A stretch of DNA of 64,000 bases from Numida meleagris (taxonomy: Eukaryota > Chordata > Aves > Galliformes > Numididae), in NCBI RefSeq assembly GCF_002078875.1, contig NC_034410.1:39432797-39496796 (forward strand), read 5' to 3'. Made by a program: the position numbers and the translations under genes. Position 1 is the first letter of the stretch. Every line of letters begins with the position of its first letter. Below, piece after piece: positions 25,370 to 38,600 of the stretch. The notes under the pieces were generated by a model, which was not told where the DNA came from, did not search any database, and was given only the letters and a program-made list of their open reading frames with translations.

Positions 25370-28300
25370 CAAACTTATGCAGAAAATGTATGCTGCAGTT
25401 TTAGTTTTAGATATATTTATAATGCTTGATGGATTGGGATTAATTATCACTGTGTAATAGTTGCATAATTATGCTGAGGCTGCTGAGGGCTAATGTCCTG
25501 CAGTAGTGTGGAACAACTCAGTGGCTAATAAATTTTAAATCATGGCAATGTAAAAGTTGGTTAGGGCTGGGTACGGAAGAAATTTATGAAAGTTGTCATC
25601 AGCACTCGATCTTAAAAGGCACAGTGACTACCATGAAGTAGATGTAGCAGAGTTGAAGAGACACCGAACATCTCAGAATGTTAAACATTTTGATGTTTTA
25701 GCTCCTTGGAAGGGCCATCAGACAACATCCCCATTCTTTTGAAGGTCCCTATGAGAAAATAAGCCTCTGAATACCCCATGTGTTCTGCTCTGCAGTACTT
25801 TCTCTGTGAAACCTCTCGTGTTTAGACACTGTCTCAACTGGTGAGGTAGCTGGTGATTCAGGCAGGGCCAAATGCAAAGAGCTGTGGAAGGACTCCTGAG
25901 AATAAAGCCAGTACCACTTTCACCTGATTTGTTCTGCTGTGTCCATTGGATTATTAGTACTTAGAATGCTAATAAAATCCTTGTAAATTTTAGGTTCTCT
26001 TAACACACTTGTAAGCCTTTTGGTGTGCTGCACAACATGAGAGTGTGACCAGCCAGGGATCAATAGCTAACTGGCCACTGATTTAGCTGTCTCCACTGCT
26101 AAAAATGTGCCCAACCAAAGGGCAAATAAATAAGCCAGTAAAAAAATGGAAGGAAACCATGGCATCTGCATTGGAGTCCTGTACACCTTGTGTCACTGCA
26201 AAAATGGCTCAGAATACGTCATTAGCAGTTCCAAAAGGCTACATGAGCTGAACCATTTCTGTATGTTCTTTTGTGTTTCTTGTGGGTTCATTAGCTTGAA
26301 TGCTTTTTTTTTAATTAAAACAACAACAACAACAAAAAAAACTATGACAAATCTTTGAAAATAGGGCTACTGTCCCTTTATTCAAATCAGTGCACCCCCA
26401 TTGATTCACAGGAACCATGTGGGCATACACTGGAAGGATCGCAGTGCCCAGCCTTTCCTCCCAGCCCCGCTGGGCTTCCTGCCAGCACTTCGAGGGTGTG
26501 CAGTTAGAATGACTTTCCCTTAACTCTCACACCAGCAGCCAACATTCATCCTGTCTAACTACGATAACTAAGTTAGGAGAATCCTGTCATGCTTGAATAA
26601 GTCAAGGAAGAGAGAACTTTGCTAAATGTTGCTTGCAGGCATTAAGTGTTAGATGTGTAGTTAGACACCTGAATTATAAATTCAGTAGTAAATTATCTGC
26701 TTGAAAGCCAAGTACATACATACAAAAATATGCTACATTAACTTTAAGGAACAAATAGGAGAAAACTAGAAAACTGGGGGAAATAATCTTTTAATTCATT
26801 GTTTTTGTGTACAAATCCAGGGAAATGCATATGAAATCAGCTTTCAAGGGAATGTCTATTTCAGGTGTTCTGGAAAGTTTTCATGAGCTATAATACTAAA
26901 TATATACATATATATAAAGTAATAAAAGAATAAAAAGGAATAGTAAATGTGAATCTCCTGAGAGAAAATATTACATGCTTCCTGTGAATTTCATTTAAGC
27001 TCAGTTGCTTACATAGAACCCAGCTGAGATCTAATGCCATAAGTTGAATATGAGACTGATGCTACAGATATAAGCTACAGTTGCTACAGTAGTCAAAATA
27101 CTGAGCAAACATTGGAAAATTTTCAAAATGACATATAAATGTTTGCATATAAATGGTCTGATTTTGTGTAAGTGGTTCCACACGATTGACATAAAGGATG
27201 TAACTATTTTTATATTCAGGGGAGACAGAAGTTCAATGCAGATCTTTAAAGGAGAGAAGTGGCATGCATAGCCTGAAGATCTGGGCGCTGGCCATTATGA
27301 AGAGATGAATCAGTGTGGGGAAAATTTGAACTGGGAGTGATTTGAACCTGGGTCTAAAATGTTCTAAAGATGCGACCATGCTTCTAAAATAATCTGTAAT
27401 ATTGATCTGCATCAATATTAATGTGATGACATCTCAATTTAGTAAAGACAAGAAAAACATAAAATCTGTGAATATAAATACTGAATGTATCTTTACAAAG
27501 AAGACTTCAGAATCTGTCACAGATCCAAATACAAAGTTGTATTCTTATGTGTTCCAGGAGTAACTTCAGAAGATAGAAAAGGAATTGTTTGAACTAATAA
27601 TCAGTGCTTAACTTCCTCAAGCAAATTGCATTAAGGAGAATTAATTTAGGTTGAATTAAAAGAATTAGTATATGGGGTTCCTGAATAAACCAAACACTTT
27701 TGGTTTCTAGACCTACTGAGATTACTGGAGGTTTCAATTCCTTTGGGAAAAAATAACGTAGCCAAAAGCTGCCAGCCCCTCCCTACACTTGTCTTTAAAG
27801 AATGCATTGCTAAAGGTCCTACGTAAAGAGGCTCAGCCTCTTCTCACACCAGCTGAAATTCTTCCTTCAGCTTTTCATGCACTGCTTCCAAAGATTATCT
27901 CAGGATGGGAGGGAAAGTCCCATCTGAGCACTGTCCTTTCTTGAAGGAGTATTTGGGAGGATCCAGTGAAGCAAATGGCAACTGGGAACTCCAGCACACC
28001 CTCTGCTGCATTTTATATGTTTCAAATGCTATTGGTGTAGTATGTTTCAAATCCTCTGCATTATAAACTTCTGCCTCCTTGGCACGAGCCTTGGGAGCTG
28101 AGTGACTGACTTAGTTCTTGCTGAAAGGCAGAGACAAAGTTTCTGGCTGCTTCCCCAGTACAACTGTTCCTGACTGCTGAACTTCAGAGCCTTGCAGCAA
28201 GATGCCTGCTGCCGAATGCTGGGAATGCTCTGATGCTGGGACTTAGTCAAAAACTTGGGTTTAACCTTCTGTTTGTTTACAGTGCTCACACTTTTAAACC

Positions 28301-28965
28301 TTCCTATCTGTGTTTTTGGCCTGTTTTGGTGTTCCTAATGTGCATACCCTCAGCCAGAATGGCCTAGCTTTGTGTGCTTGCAGTTAGTGTCCCTAAAGCT
28401 AACATTCCAGAGCAGCTGCAGCATTTGGGCTATGAAGACAGTGAAACAGGCTGGGATGGGAGCGAAGGGAGCTGCAAAGACCTCTGCAGTTGGCTAGAGA
28501 GAAGTTTTAATTGGCTTCATTTCATTTTTATTTTTTTTTTACTCGATGGCTTATTTTGAGGCACTCTGTCTGCATGCAGACTGGCATCTGCCAGGACCCA
28601 GAAAGATCTCGGTCTCTGGTGTGAGGCTGAGTCCAGATTTCAAAGTGCTAGGGCTGCTGGGATTGGTTCACCCCATTTCTGTGGGACTGCAGTGCAAGTG
28701 TAAGCTGTCCTTGGGAAGTGTGGCCCTCCTTGGGCTCTTCAGTGGAAGATCTTAAGAAAGATGAACTTCATTGAGAACGGCTGGAAGCAAACTTCTAATG
28801 GTGACTTGAGACTGCACTTGCAAGTTTACATGCCTTAAAAATGTTATACTTGCAGCTGGCACATGCAGCAGGCTCGAGACCTGCTTTCCCTTCAGTGCAG
28901 CAGTTTGGCCTGGCTTTGTATGCATTAAATATCAGTGTTTGGTGCATGGGGTCTGGGAAAACAAG

Positions 28966-29022
28966 AATCACAGAAGTGTAGAATGGCTTAGATTGGAAGG
29001 GATGTAGAAGTTGTGTTTCTGC
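28966..29022 (-). mobile_element. Very short CR1 3' terminal fragment, antisense
   Basis: AATCACAGAAGTGTAGAATGG followed by CTTAGATTGGAAGGGATG is the reverse complement of the CR1 tail and the preceding CCTTCCAA...AGCCATTCT block. Similarity fades after about 57 bp, so this is either a severely 5'-truncated insertion or the surviving end of an older one. The following GC-richer 200 bp (to about 29240) is not recognisable as CR1. Confidence 0.6.
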
Positions 29023-30700
29023 TTCCTCTGAGCCCCCTTGTCATCTGGAGATGAGCCTGATGTCCAAGTGTGGAGAGGCAGGGACTGCAAAACCCCAGTG
29101 GCAGCAGGGACTCTGCTGCACTTTGCTGGTTGCCCCACCATGGTGGATGAGGGGTGTCCGAGCCCGCTGGAGGTATCTGTGGGACATGTGGCTCTCTGCT
29201 GCCCAGCCTCTTACTCTCCTACCTGAAATATCAGTGGCATAAGAGAACAGTGTAGTTCTGAAGTGATGGTGAGCCTCAGCCAAACAACTTTAAGCTCTCT
29301 CACTTGAAAATGGAGCTGTTACTGATGACTGGTCAGTTTGGGATTGGACACAGTAATAAATGGGATTTTAGCATCCCAAAGTGGAAAGCAGCATTTTTTA
29401 ACATCTGGTGAAAAGTCATAGTAAAAACTAAATGAAACAGGGAGAGCTTGGGCCACACTGCGTGGGTTCGGACACCACAGTGCCCACCCATCCTGCAGCT
29501 CTGGGGTGTGAACCTTTACTGTAGACAGAAACCTGACTGAAACCTAGTTCAGATGATGAAAGGAGAGTAGTTTGCGGGGTGCTTACATTCGTGTTTCTGG
29601 TTAGGCTCATCTTGTCAGCCAGCAAGCACACTTGGAACAGTAGGTTGCCTGCCTTTCAACCTGAGAAACTCCGCAGCCACACTGTGGACAGGGGGTCCTG
29701 CACCGCTCTTGTAACATGTGCTTAGCTCCAAGCATAATGTGCTTCACCAGGCTTCTCACCAGGCTTCATTGCCTAAGGAAGGCTTTCTGTCTTGTTTAAG
29801 TTTGTGGTGTAAGATATGGCTTCTTTGGGATTATATTTCTCTGCGAAGGAAAGGAGTATTTCTCTAAATGTTATATTTGTATAGTGAGGAAAAATAACAT
29901 GGATTTTTTTTCCCTTTCCTTGAAAACATTGCTGTATTGTGGAGGTAGCTTGAGAGGCCTCATCTGTCTATCTGCTTGTGGGTCTTGTTTATTACATTGA
30001 TAAAATATAGGAGTGGTAAATCCTTGTGAGAGAGTGACTGCATCCTGCTAGTCTTTCATTCATCCTCAAAGTGTAGCTAAACTTTCCATGGATATTTAAA
30101 ACAACAGCGTTTAATCTCTAACTCAGTTAAAAGGCTTGTGTGTTCTTACTCCAGAAGTGAGACACGTTGGCGGCAGCTTTTAGTTATTTTATTTGTTTGC
30201 CACAGCTTGAAAACTGAGTAGTCAAAAGAAAAGTTCTCATTTTAATATTCCAGTGGAATGAATTGCTTCGGTGAGAGTAAAGGATGTTGTTCAGCTACTG
30301 AGGCATAACGCTGCCTTTTCCATTTTAGTCTGTCCTTTGGCTATGGGGATTTCATCTGCATAATACTGCTGGGTTTTTCTTAATATTGACAAGGGATGTC
30401 AGTCCCTGAGCACAGATTGGTCAATGAATCAAAGTCCTTAACCAATCAACTGGTACAGGTTTGCATAATAGTGTGATTATTTCTGAAAAACTATACCTAT
30501 TGGAATTGCAAACCATGCTTCTTTGATTTGCTTCCTCAATGCCTCTGCTTTAATTGCCTCCATTGCTCACATTTTCAAAGTGTTTAGTAACAATGAAGAC
30601 TCTTCCTAATCTCCTATATCTTTCCTTTGATTTTCCCTCTTGTGGCCCGTGCTGGGAAAACAAAGTAACAAGCAATAAATCTTAAAATAGTTTGCACACA

Positions 30701-30794
30701 GAAAAGGAGAAAGATGAAGAAGAAAAAAAAAAGGGGGGCGGGGGGGAGAAAACATTTAGGTTTTTTCTTTTTTTTCTTTTTCTTTTTTTTCTCC
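30701..30794. repeat. Purine tract with G-runs followed by pyrimidine tract
   Basis: Purines run from about 30701 to 30752 with a single T and a single C interrupting. They include an A-run (30723-30732) and two G-runs (30733-30738 and 30740-30746). After ACATTTAGG comes a T/C tract (30761-30794). The A-rich and T-rich arms are complementary, so a hairpin with the G-runs in the loop is possible. Confidence 0.9.
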
Positions 30795-31820
30795 ACTTAC
30801 AAAGCTAAGAGTATAAGCTGAAGCTCTTTTCTTGCCTTCCTTCCACCAGAACTGTTTGCATGATTACCCTTGTATTGTCAGTGCTGTACCCATTCTGATC
30901 TCTCTCTAATATCTTCCTGTGATTGAAGAGGAACTTGCTTTCTGACATGTATGCATGTAAATTGTAGTGAAAAAGAAAGGGGAGTAGCTGCAGGGGGAGA
31001 GGGCTGGAAAAGGGAAATCATGTTTTTCTAGATTTTTTTGTGACTTCAGCTCAATTTGCATTAAGTTCACTGTCCACGTGTGTGTTTTTTTCTTCTCCTC
31101 TGCCCCTTACCATAAGATGTGGTAATAATGAGTATGTTTTTATGGAAAGTACCTTGAAAATGTGCCTACTTTGTTCTTTTATTTCTGCTTTTAAAACAGT
31201 AGTAGATTCAACATGCATGGTCATGGGTAGTTTTATGGGTAATGGATATGGAGACACAAAAGTAGAATGCAATGGGCATTAAGCAGTATCTCTGAAGACA
31301 AGTATTTATAGCTCTTAGGTCAGGATCCAAATTATGCCATAACAAAGTACTACGAGCATCCTGATTTGGGGCCCTTTGGGGTACCCATTTGCAGCTTTTC
31401 TTCTCATCCAAAAGGCCTAAAATATCCCTTGCGCTCAGCATAGGTGAAGTTGAATACTTTCTTTGGCTTCTGATTCTGGTATTTTGTTAACCTGGACTGT
31501 GTTTAGTCATCCATGAAATGATGGCTGTGTGAATCACAGCTTGAAACTCAGATTTCTGCTTTTCTTTTCAAAGCCTTGAATGTGTGCGGCAGGGAGAGGG
31601 CAGACATCTTGGTTCTGTCCTGTCTTCATACATCTTCCAGAAACACGACCTGCGATTCGTTGTGTTTGACAAGATACGTCAGCACTGCTTTTAATGGGGT
31701 GTAATTTGAAGCCAGTGTAGTTGACCTGGGGCAGATGGCTTCAGGACTGTGTGTAATTTCCTCAGTGTAAGCTATAGTGCTGCTGCAAGATTGTTTAACC
31801 CATTTCAGGACACCTTCTAG

Positions 31821-31853
31821 CAAAAAAAAATAATAATTATATATATATATAAT
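31821..31853. repeat. A-run plus (AT)n
   Basis: Nine As, then TAATAATTATATATATATATA. This is short AT-rich simple sequence. Confidence 0.9.
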
Positions 31854-32573
31854 GCTATTGTCATATGCATCTCATTGTTGAAAAAGAACAAATTCTTTCT
31901 GCCCATTGAAATGTGTAATAAAAAAAATAAATCTGTTTCGGAAGACTTTGTTGGTTACGGTATTGTCTGGCTTGCTGCATAGCATGAAAATTTTACGTTA
32001 TGTTTTTGTTTATTAAGCATTAACTAAAGTTGCCATATCTCTGATCCAAATGAGGCTTGCTGTGTATTACCTACCACTTTTGATGGGGGCAAAAAGAAGG
32101 AAAAGATACTGTGGAAAACATTTTGTGTTTTCAACCAACCTTGCTCATGATGGACAGGTTGGATGGGAAGTCTGCAGGCTGGAAAGCACATCTGCTGAAA
32201 ACATGTGTTGGGTTTTATTTCTTTATTTATGTTAACAGTGAGCACATTTATGAAAATCATGTTTTCTTCACAGTCTGTTTGTTAAGTTAGGACACAAACC
32301 CAAGAACATTTGTGCATGAGAATAATTTTATACAAATGATTAGTGTCACTGAGTTCAGTAAGAGCAGTCACGCACAAAGTTAAGCACATGCATGAGAGTT
32401 TGCAGAAATTTGGCAAATATTGTTGTCATCGTGAACAGATTGCCCAGCTTCGCTTCTAGCGCAGCTGTAATTTTTTTGGCTTGGTCTTCTTATGAGTAGC
32501 CCTCATTGCAGGAGCAATAAGCTATTCCATTCTGCTGAGTCTAACTGAGGCTGTTTCTCTCATTTTGTCACAG

Positions 32574-32731
32574 CAACAAGAGCAAGACCCCACAAATCTA
32601 TACATCTCAAATTTACCTGTTTCCATGGATGAGCAGGAACTGGAGAACATGCTGAAACCTTTTGGACATGTCATTTCCACCAGAATATTAAGAGACGCAA
32701 ATGGAGTCAGCAGAGGAGTTGGCTTTGCCAG
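32574..32731 (+). CDS. RBMS3: RBMS3 internal exon: start of second RRM (RNP2 and first part of RNP1)
   Basis: This internal exon encodes 52 complete residues plus two bases, read in phase 0 from CAA CAA GAG. It carries [15 protein letters not shown], where LYISNL is RNP2 of the second RNA-recognition motif, then [16 protein letters not shown] and ends at RGVGFA plus AG. The acceptor has a likely branch site CTAAC (A at 32544), a pyrimidine-rich stretch and CACAG. The donor is AG|gtgaaa, which is weak because +5 is A instead of G. RBMS proteins bind single-stranded DNA and A/U-rich RNA through two RRMs and are largely cytoplasmic; RBMS3 is linked to mRNA stability and TGF-beta-related mesenchymal programmes (family knowledge). 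DANGVSRG, as I recall it, is typical of RBMS3, whereas RBMS1 has DSSGTSRG. The spliced frame continues perfectly into the exon at 42706. Paralogue choice is from memory. Confidence 0.95.
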
Positions 32732-32924
32732 GTGAAATCCTTACTCGATTTATGTATATTTTTTGGCTTTATTCCTTTGCAAATGCTGTCTACTCCATAA
32801 CTCTAAAGCCTCATAGCTATGGAAAATGCAAAGCAGCACCTTTATCAGATTGCGCATCTGTTCTTTCCACTGAGCTGAGGAATACCAGTGCTTCATTTCA
32901 TTTCTCCAAAAATTAGTTCATTGT

Positions 32925-32946
32925 ATGTATGTATGTACGTACATAG
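32925..32946. repeat. Short (GTAT)n run, 190 bp after the RBMS3 exon
   Basis: TGTATGTATGTATGTACGTAC is four to five tetramers ending in a small palindrome (TGTACGTACA). Confidence 0.85.
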
Positions 32947-34631
32947 AAATAAAAATCACTAGGAATAATGAGCTATCCATGCAGTATTAAGCTTGGATAA
33001 TAATAAATGTCCTACAGCTGAAGGAACACACATGATGAGGAAACTGTTTAAATATTTAGCAACAACTCTGCAACAAGAAGAGGTAAATTTAGCAGTTGGA
33101 AGAGCAAGAGGAAGGGACTATAACTGAAAAAAATTCCACAGGTTCCTTGACCTGTGGAAAAATCTCAAGCCTATGAGAAGAAGTTAGGAAGAAATATTTG
33201 CATATAGCATGCCCTGTCAGAGTAGTTTGGACAGAATAGGCAGCATGTTACTTCCATGTGGGTCATTGGCAGGATAGAAAGGCAAGTTTCAGTGTTTACT
33301 CTCCATGAATATTTACACAGATTCTCCACAGCTTGAAACATTCTTAAATCAAACAGTTTTCTTTTGAAAAGTTAACAAATGCAGAGCTATATATAGAAAG
33401 ATAATGAAAAAGCAAATAAGAGAAATCTTTAACTGTGCTGTAAATCAGTTTTCTGATTCGAGAGAGAAAAATCAAAAATATTAATTAAAGAAAAATCCCA
33501 AATCATTGTTTGTTCAGAATATTCATAACATTGTCCTTTGTAGGGGAGGCAAAGTGACTTAATCATCTTTTGAATTTATTTGAAATATTCCATATCTTGA
33601 CATATCATAGCACTTTTCTTAGTGTCAGAACACCACTCAGTGAAATGGGGTACTGTACGATAAAAAGGTAGCATGCTAGATAAGTGACATTGTAGTGTTA
33701 CCTTTGTCCTTGATGTGAAAGATTATCGTGCAAAGAATGTTAAGATAACACTGTTTGAATTCAAATGGAAAAAGGCAAAACATTTATACTGAAAGAGGGC
33801 ACACTGTTCTTTATGCATTCTTGCAGATAATAACATGAATCTTTCTAGCTCACTAAATATAAATTTGTGTAACTCGTGGATAAACTTGTATTTTAAAAAA
33901 TTGAATTTGTTTGTGAAAATGTATTTAATAATGTAACGTATTTTAAAAAGCCGTTCGGGTGTTAACATAAAGGTTTTGTAATTCACCATGCAAATGACAG
34001 AGGAGTAAAAACTTTGCTCTGCAAAGCAAAGTCTGTATAGCACAAATCTTCCTGGGGGTGAGGCCAGAGTTAATCCAAAAATGTATAACTACAGTTGAAT
34101 ACTGACGCTTGTCTTGGCAGAATTACCAGTACATGCTGTAATTACATGACCACCTGATCTTCTTTTGGTAATAGTGTACTCTTCTGTATCATTTTACTGC
34201 ATGTCACTCAAAAGAGATTAATTTGTTTAGCTTTGCTTGTTGTAATGAGGGTTTCATTCTAGTGTACCTACACCGTGAGTACACACAGGGTAGGTATGAA
34301 TAGGGTATATCTAGGCAATGGCAGCTGTATTTCAGTCCAGATAAGATTTTGGAAGTTCTGATCAGCAACCCATCTGGTGATCTTGGCTGTTATATCTTCT
34401 GGCTGGGGCCCTCTTGCCACAGTGGAGCTGCCTGCTTGTGGAAGTGCCTCATGCTGCTTCCCACAGCTCTTACATGAGCCACAGGAGCTCAGGAGAAGTC
34501 AACTTTGTGTACAGGAGAACTGAGCAATTTTGAAGTTAGACAGTTCAAAATTATTAATTAAGTACTGTGAGGATTAAAAATACTTTTTTGACTCTGCCCA
34601 ATTATGTGAATTTTGAATCTCAAAATAAGTG

Positions 34632-34669
34632 TTTTCAAAAAGTAAAGACTTTTTCAAGAAGTAAAGATT
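34632..34669. repeat. 2 x 19-bp tandem duplication
   Basis: TTTTCAAAAAGTAAAGACT (34632-34650) and TTTTCAAGAAGTAAAGATT (34651-34669) match at 17 of 19 positions. Confidence 0.95.
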
Positions 34670-35642
34670 TTCCATAGACAACTGTTGTCAGATATTTTTC
34701 CTAAGTGGGTATGATTAGCAATTTCATAGTACTGCAGGTGGCTACTTAATCATTTATAAACCAAGTAGCTTCAAATGTTCTCGGATCAAACTCTTAGATC
34801 TGGGTTCTGAGTAATGTCTGGCCACATTAGAGTTCATCCTCTTTTAAAATACACACATAGAAAACTAGCTCACTTTTTTAATCTGTTAAAGTATTTCCTC
34901 TTTTGCATTCCTCAAAAGCAGCAGAACGGATTTTCTTGAAGCTTTCTAGAATGTTTCACTGTGGCTTGAACACAACTGTGCCTAGGTATACCACGGGGGA
35001 GATTTTGGGAGGAGAGTTATGAGCAAGGGGCCAGTGAAGGGTAACTTTGGATTCCAGCTGTTGCTCCACAGAAGTCCATCCTGTTGAAAGGGAATTGATG
35101 TAACCTCTGGACACCCACCTGTACCTCACTGCTCGCCCCAGCTTTGCACTTCAGGGCTGGTGCTACCTGGCTCCAGGCTCCCTATGGGAGCTGCCATTTG
35201 GCAGGGTTCACTTGCTGCTGTCAGCAGGGCTTCTGCTGACACTGGTGAGCAGAGCTGGGGCTGAACACAGCCAGTCACACAGGAGGAAGAGAAATGAGGA
35301 GGAGTAGTGCAGAGAAATACTTCCTATAAACAGGGAATATGGAAAAAGGAGAAGGTGCAGATGAGAAGCTTTGTGCTCAATCTGTCATAAGATTTCTTGT
35401 AGATAGTGGGAATGATGCAGTGTTGCCCTCACACGGGATTTCACCACAAGACTTAAAATGGTAGGTGATTCTCTCAAATCCCTGTTGCCAAGAGCCATTC
35501 AGTGACTTCAACACTTGATCTTTCATTTTGAAAGTGTAAGTGGATTCCTCAGAGCTTAAAATGAACGCAAAGTCCTTAATCCTCAAAAGAATCAAAGGAA
35601 AAAAAACAAAACAAAAAAAACAGAGTAACTGGATTTGAAGGC

Positions 35643-35657
35643 TTTTTTTTTTTTTTC
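35643..35657. repeat. Poly-T, about 15 nt
   Basis: A T-run directly after GAAGGC, with an A-rich stretch (AAAAAAAACAAAACAAAAAA) 30 bp upstream; the two are complementary and could pair. Confidence 0.9.
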
Positions 35658-38600
35658 TGAGATATCATTCTAAAGCTGCTCTGTCGTCTCTTATGATTTG
35701 AGCTTTGTGAACTAGCTGTTAGCAGTGTTGTTGGTGAGAGTAAAAAGCAGATCAGAGGTAGGGAGTAAGAGAGGTCTTGGAGGGAGGCTGGAGATACTCA
35801 ATAGCAGAAGGTGCCCAGAGTGTGGAGGGAAATATTCACCTCCATCCTGAAGATGTCACATTACATAGAGGTAACTCTGTGTGCTGAAAGAGTTGGCTTT
35901 CCACAGACTTGTAAAGGGTGAGTGCCAAGTTTCAATGTCAGAAGAAATACAGAAGTAACACAATCAGAGTGGAGTGGGAATGTTTTGCTAAATGAAAGCG
36001 GGACTGTTTGGAGGAAGATTTCTAGGGATCGCTGGTGGTGCTTCTTTGGAGGCACAGAAGTGTCAGAAGCATCAGGGGATAGAGAACATCCAGGTAGTTT
36101 AAGGATGCATTTGTGAAGAAGGGAAATGCTTTGTTCTTTCTTATTCAAGGGTTTAATTGAAGATGATTGAAAAGGTGTTATAAAAGGTGCTATAAATTTA
36201 ACTTGAACAAATCCATCATCTGGGACAGTAGTGCAGGCTTAGATGTGATGAAGATCATTCCTACTTTCAGTCAGAAGAATGATCTGTCAAATCCTACATC
36301 TTCTCCAGGAAATTGCTTTATAATTGGATATCTCAGATGAAACTGGAAATCCCAAACATGCCCCACAGACTGTGTGTGATATCTGTATAATATTCCAATG
36401 TCTGCAGTGATAAATTTTCATTGAAAAGCCTCCCTGCAGAATGCTGGAGACCTTTATGGGATGAGAGTGTGTCTTCAAAATCCTTACATTTCCATCTGGT
36501 GTTGCAATCTAGACAAAAATGTGGTAGACTCAGTACATCACTGAGAATATTGCCAGGCATGGGTCTGTGCTTCCATGGAGATGCAAATTCAAGGGAAGGA
36601 CAGACAGGGCAGGATCCCACTGTCACCGGGATCCCAAATGTCACTGGGAACCGATAACATGAAAATAATCATCAATCCCTTAAAGGGGAAGAAGGAGGAG
36701 CAAGGAAAGTTAGGAATCATTAGGTGCTTTAGCTGAGCAATTTTCATGACCCAAGCCTTAGGTATTGTGAGTTTAATTGAAAAACTCCTTGGGACACAGA
36801 AGAGGGGGCGTGGAGGCATTGAGATGTACCCTGGGGAGGAACTTATTGATGTCACTGAATTAGTGAAATAAAGATTGGGTTTCAGAACTCCACAGTAAAG
36901 TAGCATTGAAGTATTATTTAAGTGTCCTCCCTACAGTGATGGCAATATTTAGAATACCATACATACGTGTACCACACTCAACTGAACAGCAGAGGGAGTG
37001 TTTTATAGGTCATTTTAAATGATAAAGTTCAAAGAAAGAATTAGAAACCACTAACTTTTTTTTGTTTGTTTACTATCTTGTAACTTAAAATGACCTTGCA
37101 AGATTGAGCCCCCAAGTGACATTTTACAACAAAGTCATAAGTCTCTGAAAACAGAAATTATGATGGAAATGCTGACAGTCCGACAGTCAAGTATTGCACT
37201 GCTAGGAGGCACCAGTAAAATACTTAACCCGAGACTCTGAAGACTGTAACATAAATCAGACAGGGACTAGGTGGAAATGACTGTGTGTTCATAGTGTTCT
37301 TTTTCCAGTAACGTGAGAAAAACTGTCCAACATAAACTGTCATAAAAACATGTTTTGATACTGTTCCCAGTGAAAGACCCAAGCCAAGAGATTCTCAATT
37401 AGCTTTCTCTATTATCTCAGAGCAAAAAGGTAACATTAAGGAGATGTTCCTCTGAGAAAAAGCAGAGGGATCTCTAGTGGGGCATTTACTCAATTTGTTC
37501 TTTGGAGCTTAGGCTCTATTCTTGTCTTTTCCCTGCCTTGTTCTCTTGGTGGAGCTTCCAATGGGATGCTTTTTTCTGCCAGCAAATGTTTTTTTTTATT
37601 AAACTTATCTTCTACTTATCTGCAGTATACATGTATTACATTTAGTCTTTCGAAACAATACTTGACTCAGCAACTGAAATTTTGAGCCTCACAGGATCAT
37701 TATTCTATTTATAGAAGCTTTGTGTGAATTTCAGTATAAATGGATCTGTTCCAGTTTCCACTCAAGCAAAATGAAAGAGCCAAGCCTTTAATTTGTATAT
37801 TCTTTCCCTCAAAGGAAGCTGTGCATCTTCCAGGGTTTTTCAGGAAAATATAGGAATCATATAGTTGCATCAGATTTCTTCTGAAACAAACAGGTTTCTC
37901 TATGGACTGGAAGCACTGTAGCTCTGTGCAGGGAAATCAGACGGGTCTCCTGTGCATGATGAATAGACCATATGCCCCCATAATCCCATCCTTACCTGTT
38001 GTCACTGGAGTGGTTTTTGCATAACTTGCATATCCATCTGTGATCGTAGACAACATCCTGCTATTCAAGCAAACAAGAATGAACATGAAAAATATACAGA
38101 CAAGACGTGCTGGGAAAAGACAGTATTAATGAGAAATGAGGAGAACTTGACAAAATGAATATCTCTTCCTGTAAATGATAAAGGGAACAATATTTTCAAA
38201 ACAAAAGTTTTTCAACTCAAAAGTGCGAAAATCTTGAAGCAATCACGCACTGAAAAGTTGGGGATGTAATGTACCTGAATCAGTTATAGCGGGAAAGAAA
38301 ATCACAGGTAACAAACATATCAGAGTTCTATAATGCCTGGAATTAAGTTAGCAAAATAAATTAAAGAAGTTATTGATTAAGAGTAGGGTATAAGGAGAAC
38401 TGGGTGCTAAGAAACCTCATACTAACCAATACTAACCATACTATTTTGTAGCTTTAGACTGTTTAAGACCAGTTCATTTTCTCCAACTTGTTTTACATCA
38501 CAGGCAGTTCAGTTCTTCCAAATACCTAATATTGGGATAAAACTTCTCTTTTACCAAGATACAGCTTACAGAAGTGATTTGAAGATATAACCCCCCCCGA

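Larger units (their letters stand above)
19422..28965. other. RBMS3: Intron sequence, largely free of interspersed repeats
   Basis: 9.5 kb with no recognisable CR1, LTR or DNA transposon. It contains the (GT)8 run at 20702, the 16-bp tandem duplication at 23379 and the palindromes at 25334. Octamer-like TTATGCAAATAAG lies near 25217. No coding exon was found. Confidence 0.7.
1..32573 (+). other. RBMS3: RBMS3 upstream intron (partial, 5' end outside window)
   Basis: Everything upstream of the acceptor at 32573 is read as intron of RBMS3. No in-frame exon with a convincing acceptor, donor and RRM1-like coding was found, so the exons for RRM1 lie before the window. The segment is AT-rich with local GC- or CpG-rich patches. 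It holds one candidate LTR, one mariner remnant, four CR1 fragments and several simple repeats, listed separately. Open reading frames here are short and mutually overlapping on both strands, as expected by chance. An unannotated alternative first exon or a non-coding RNA cannot be excluded from sequence alone. Confidence 0.85.

Noticed and set aside
32701..32916. Plus-strand frame starting at ATG 32701 and reading into the intron
   Set aside because: It is in another frame from the RBMS3 exon and passes through the donor at 32732.
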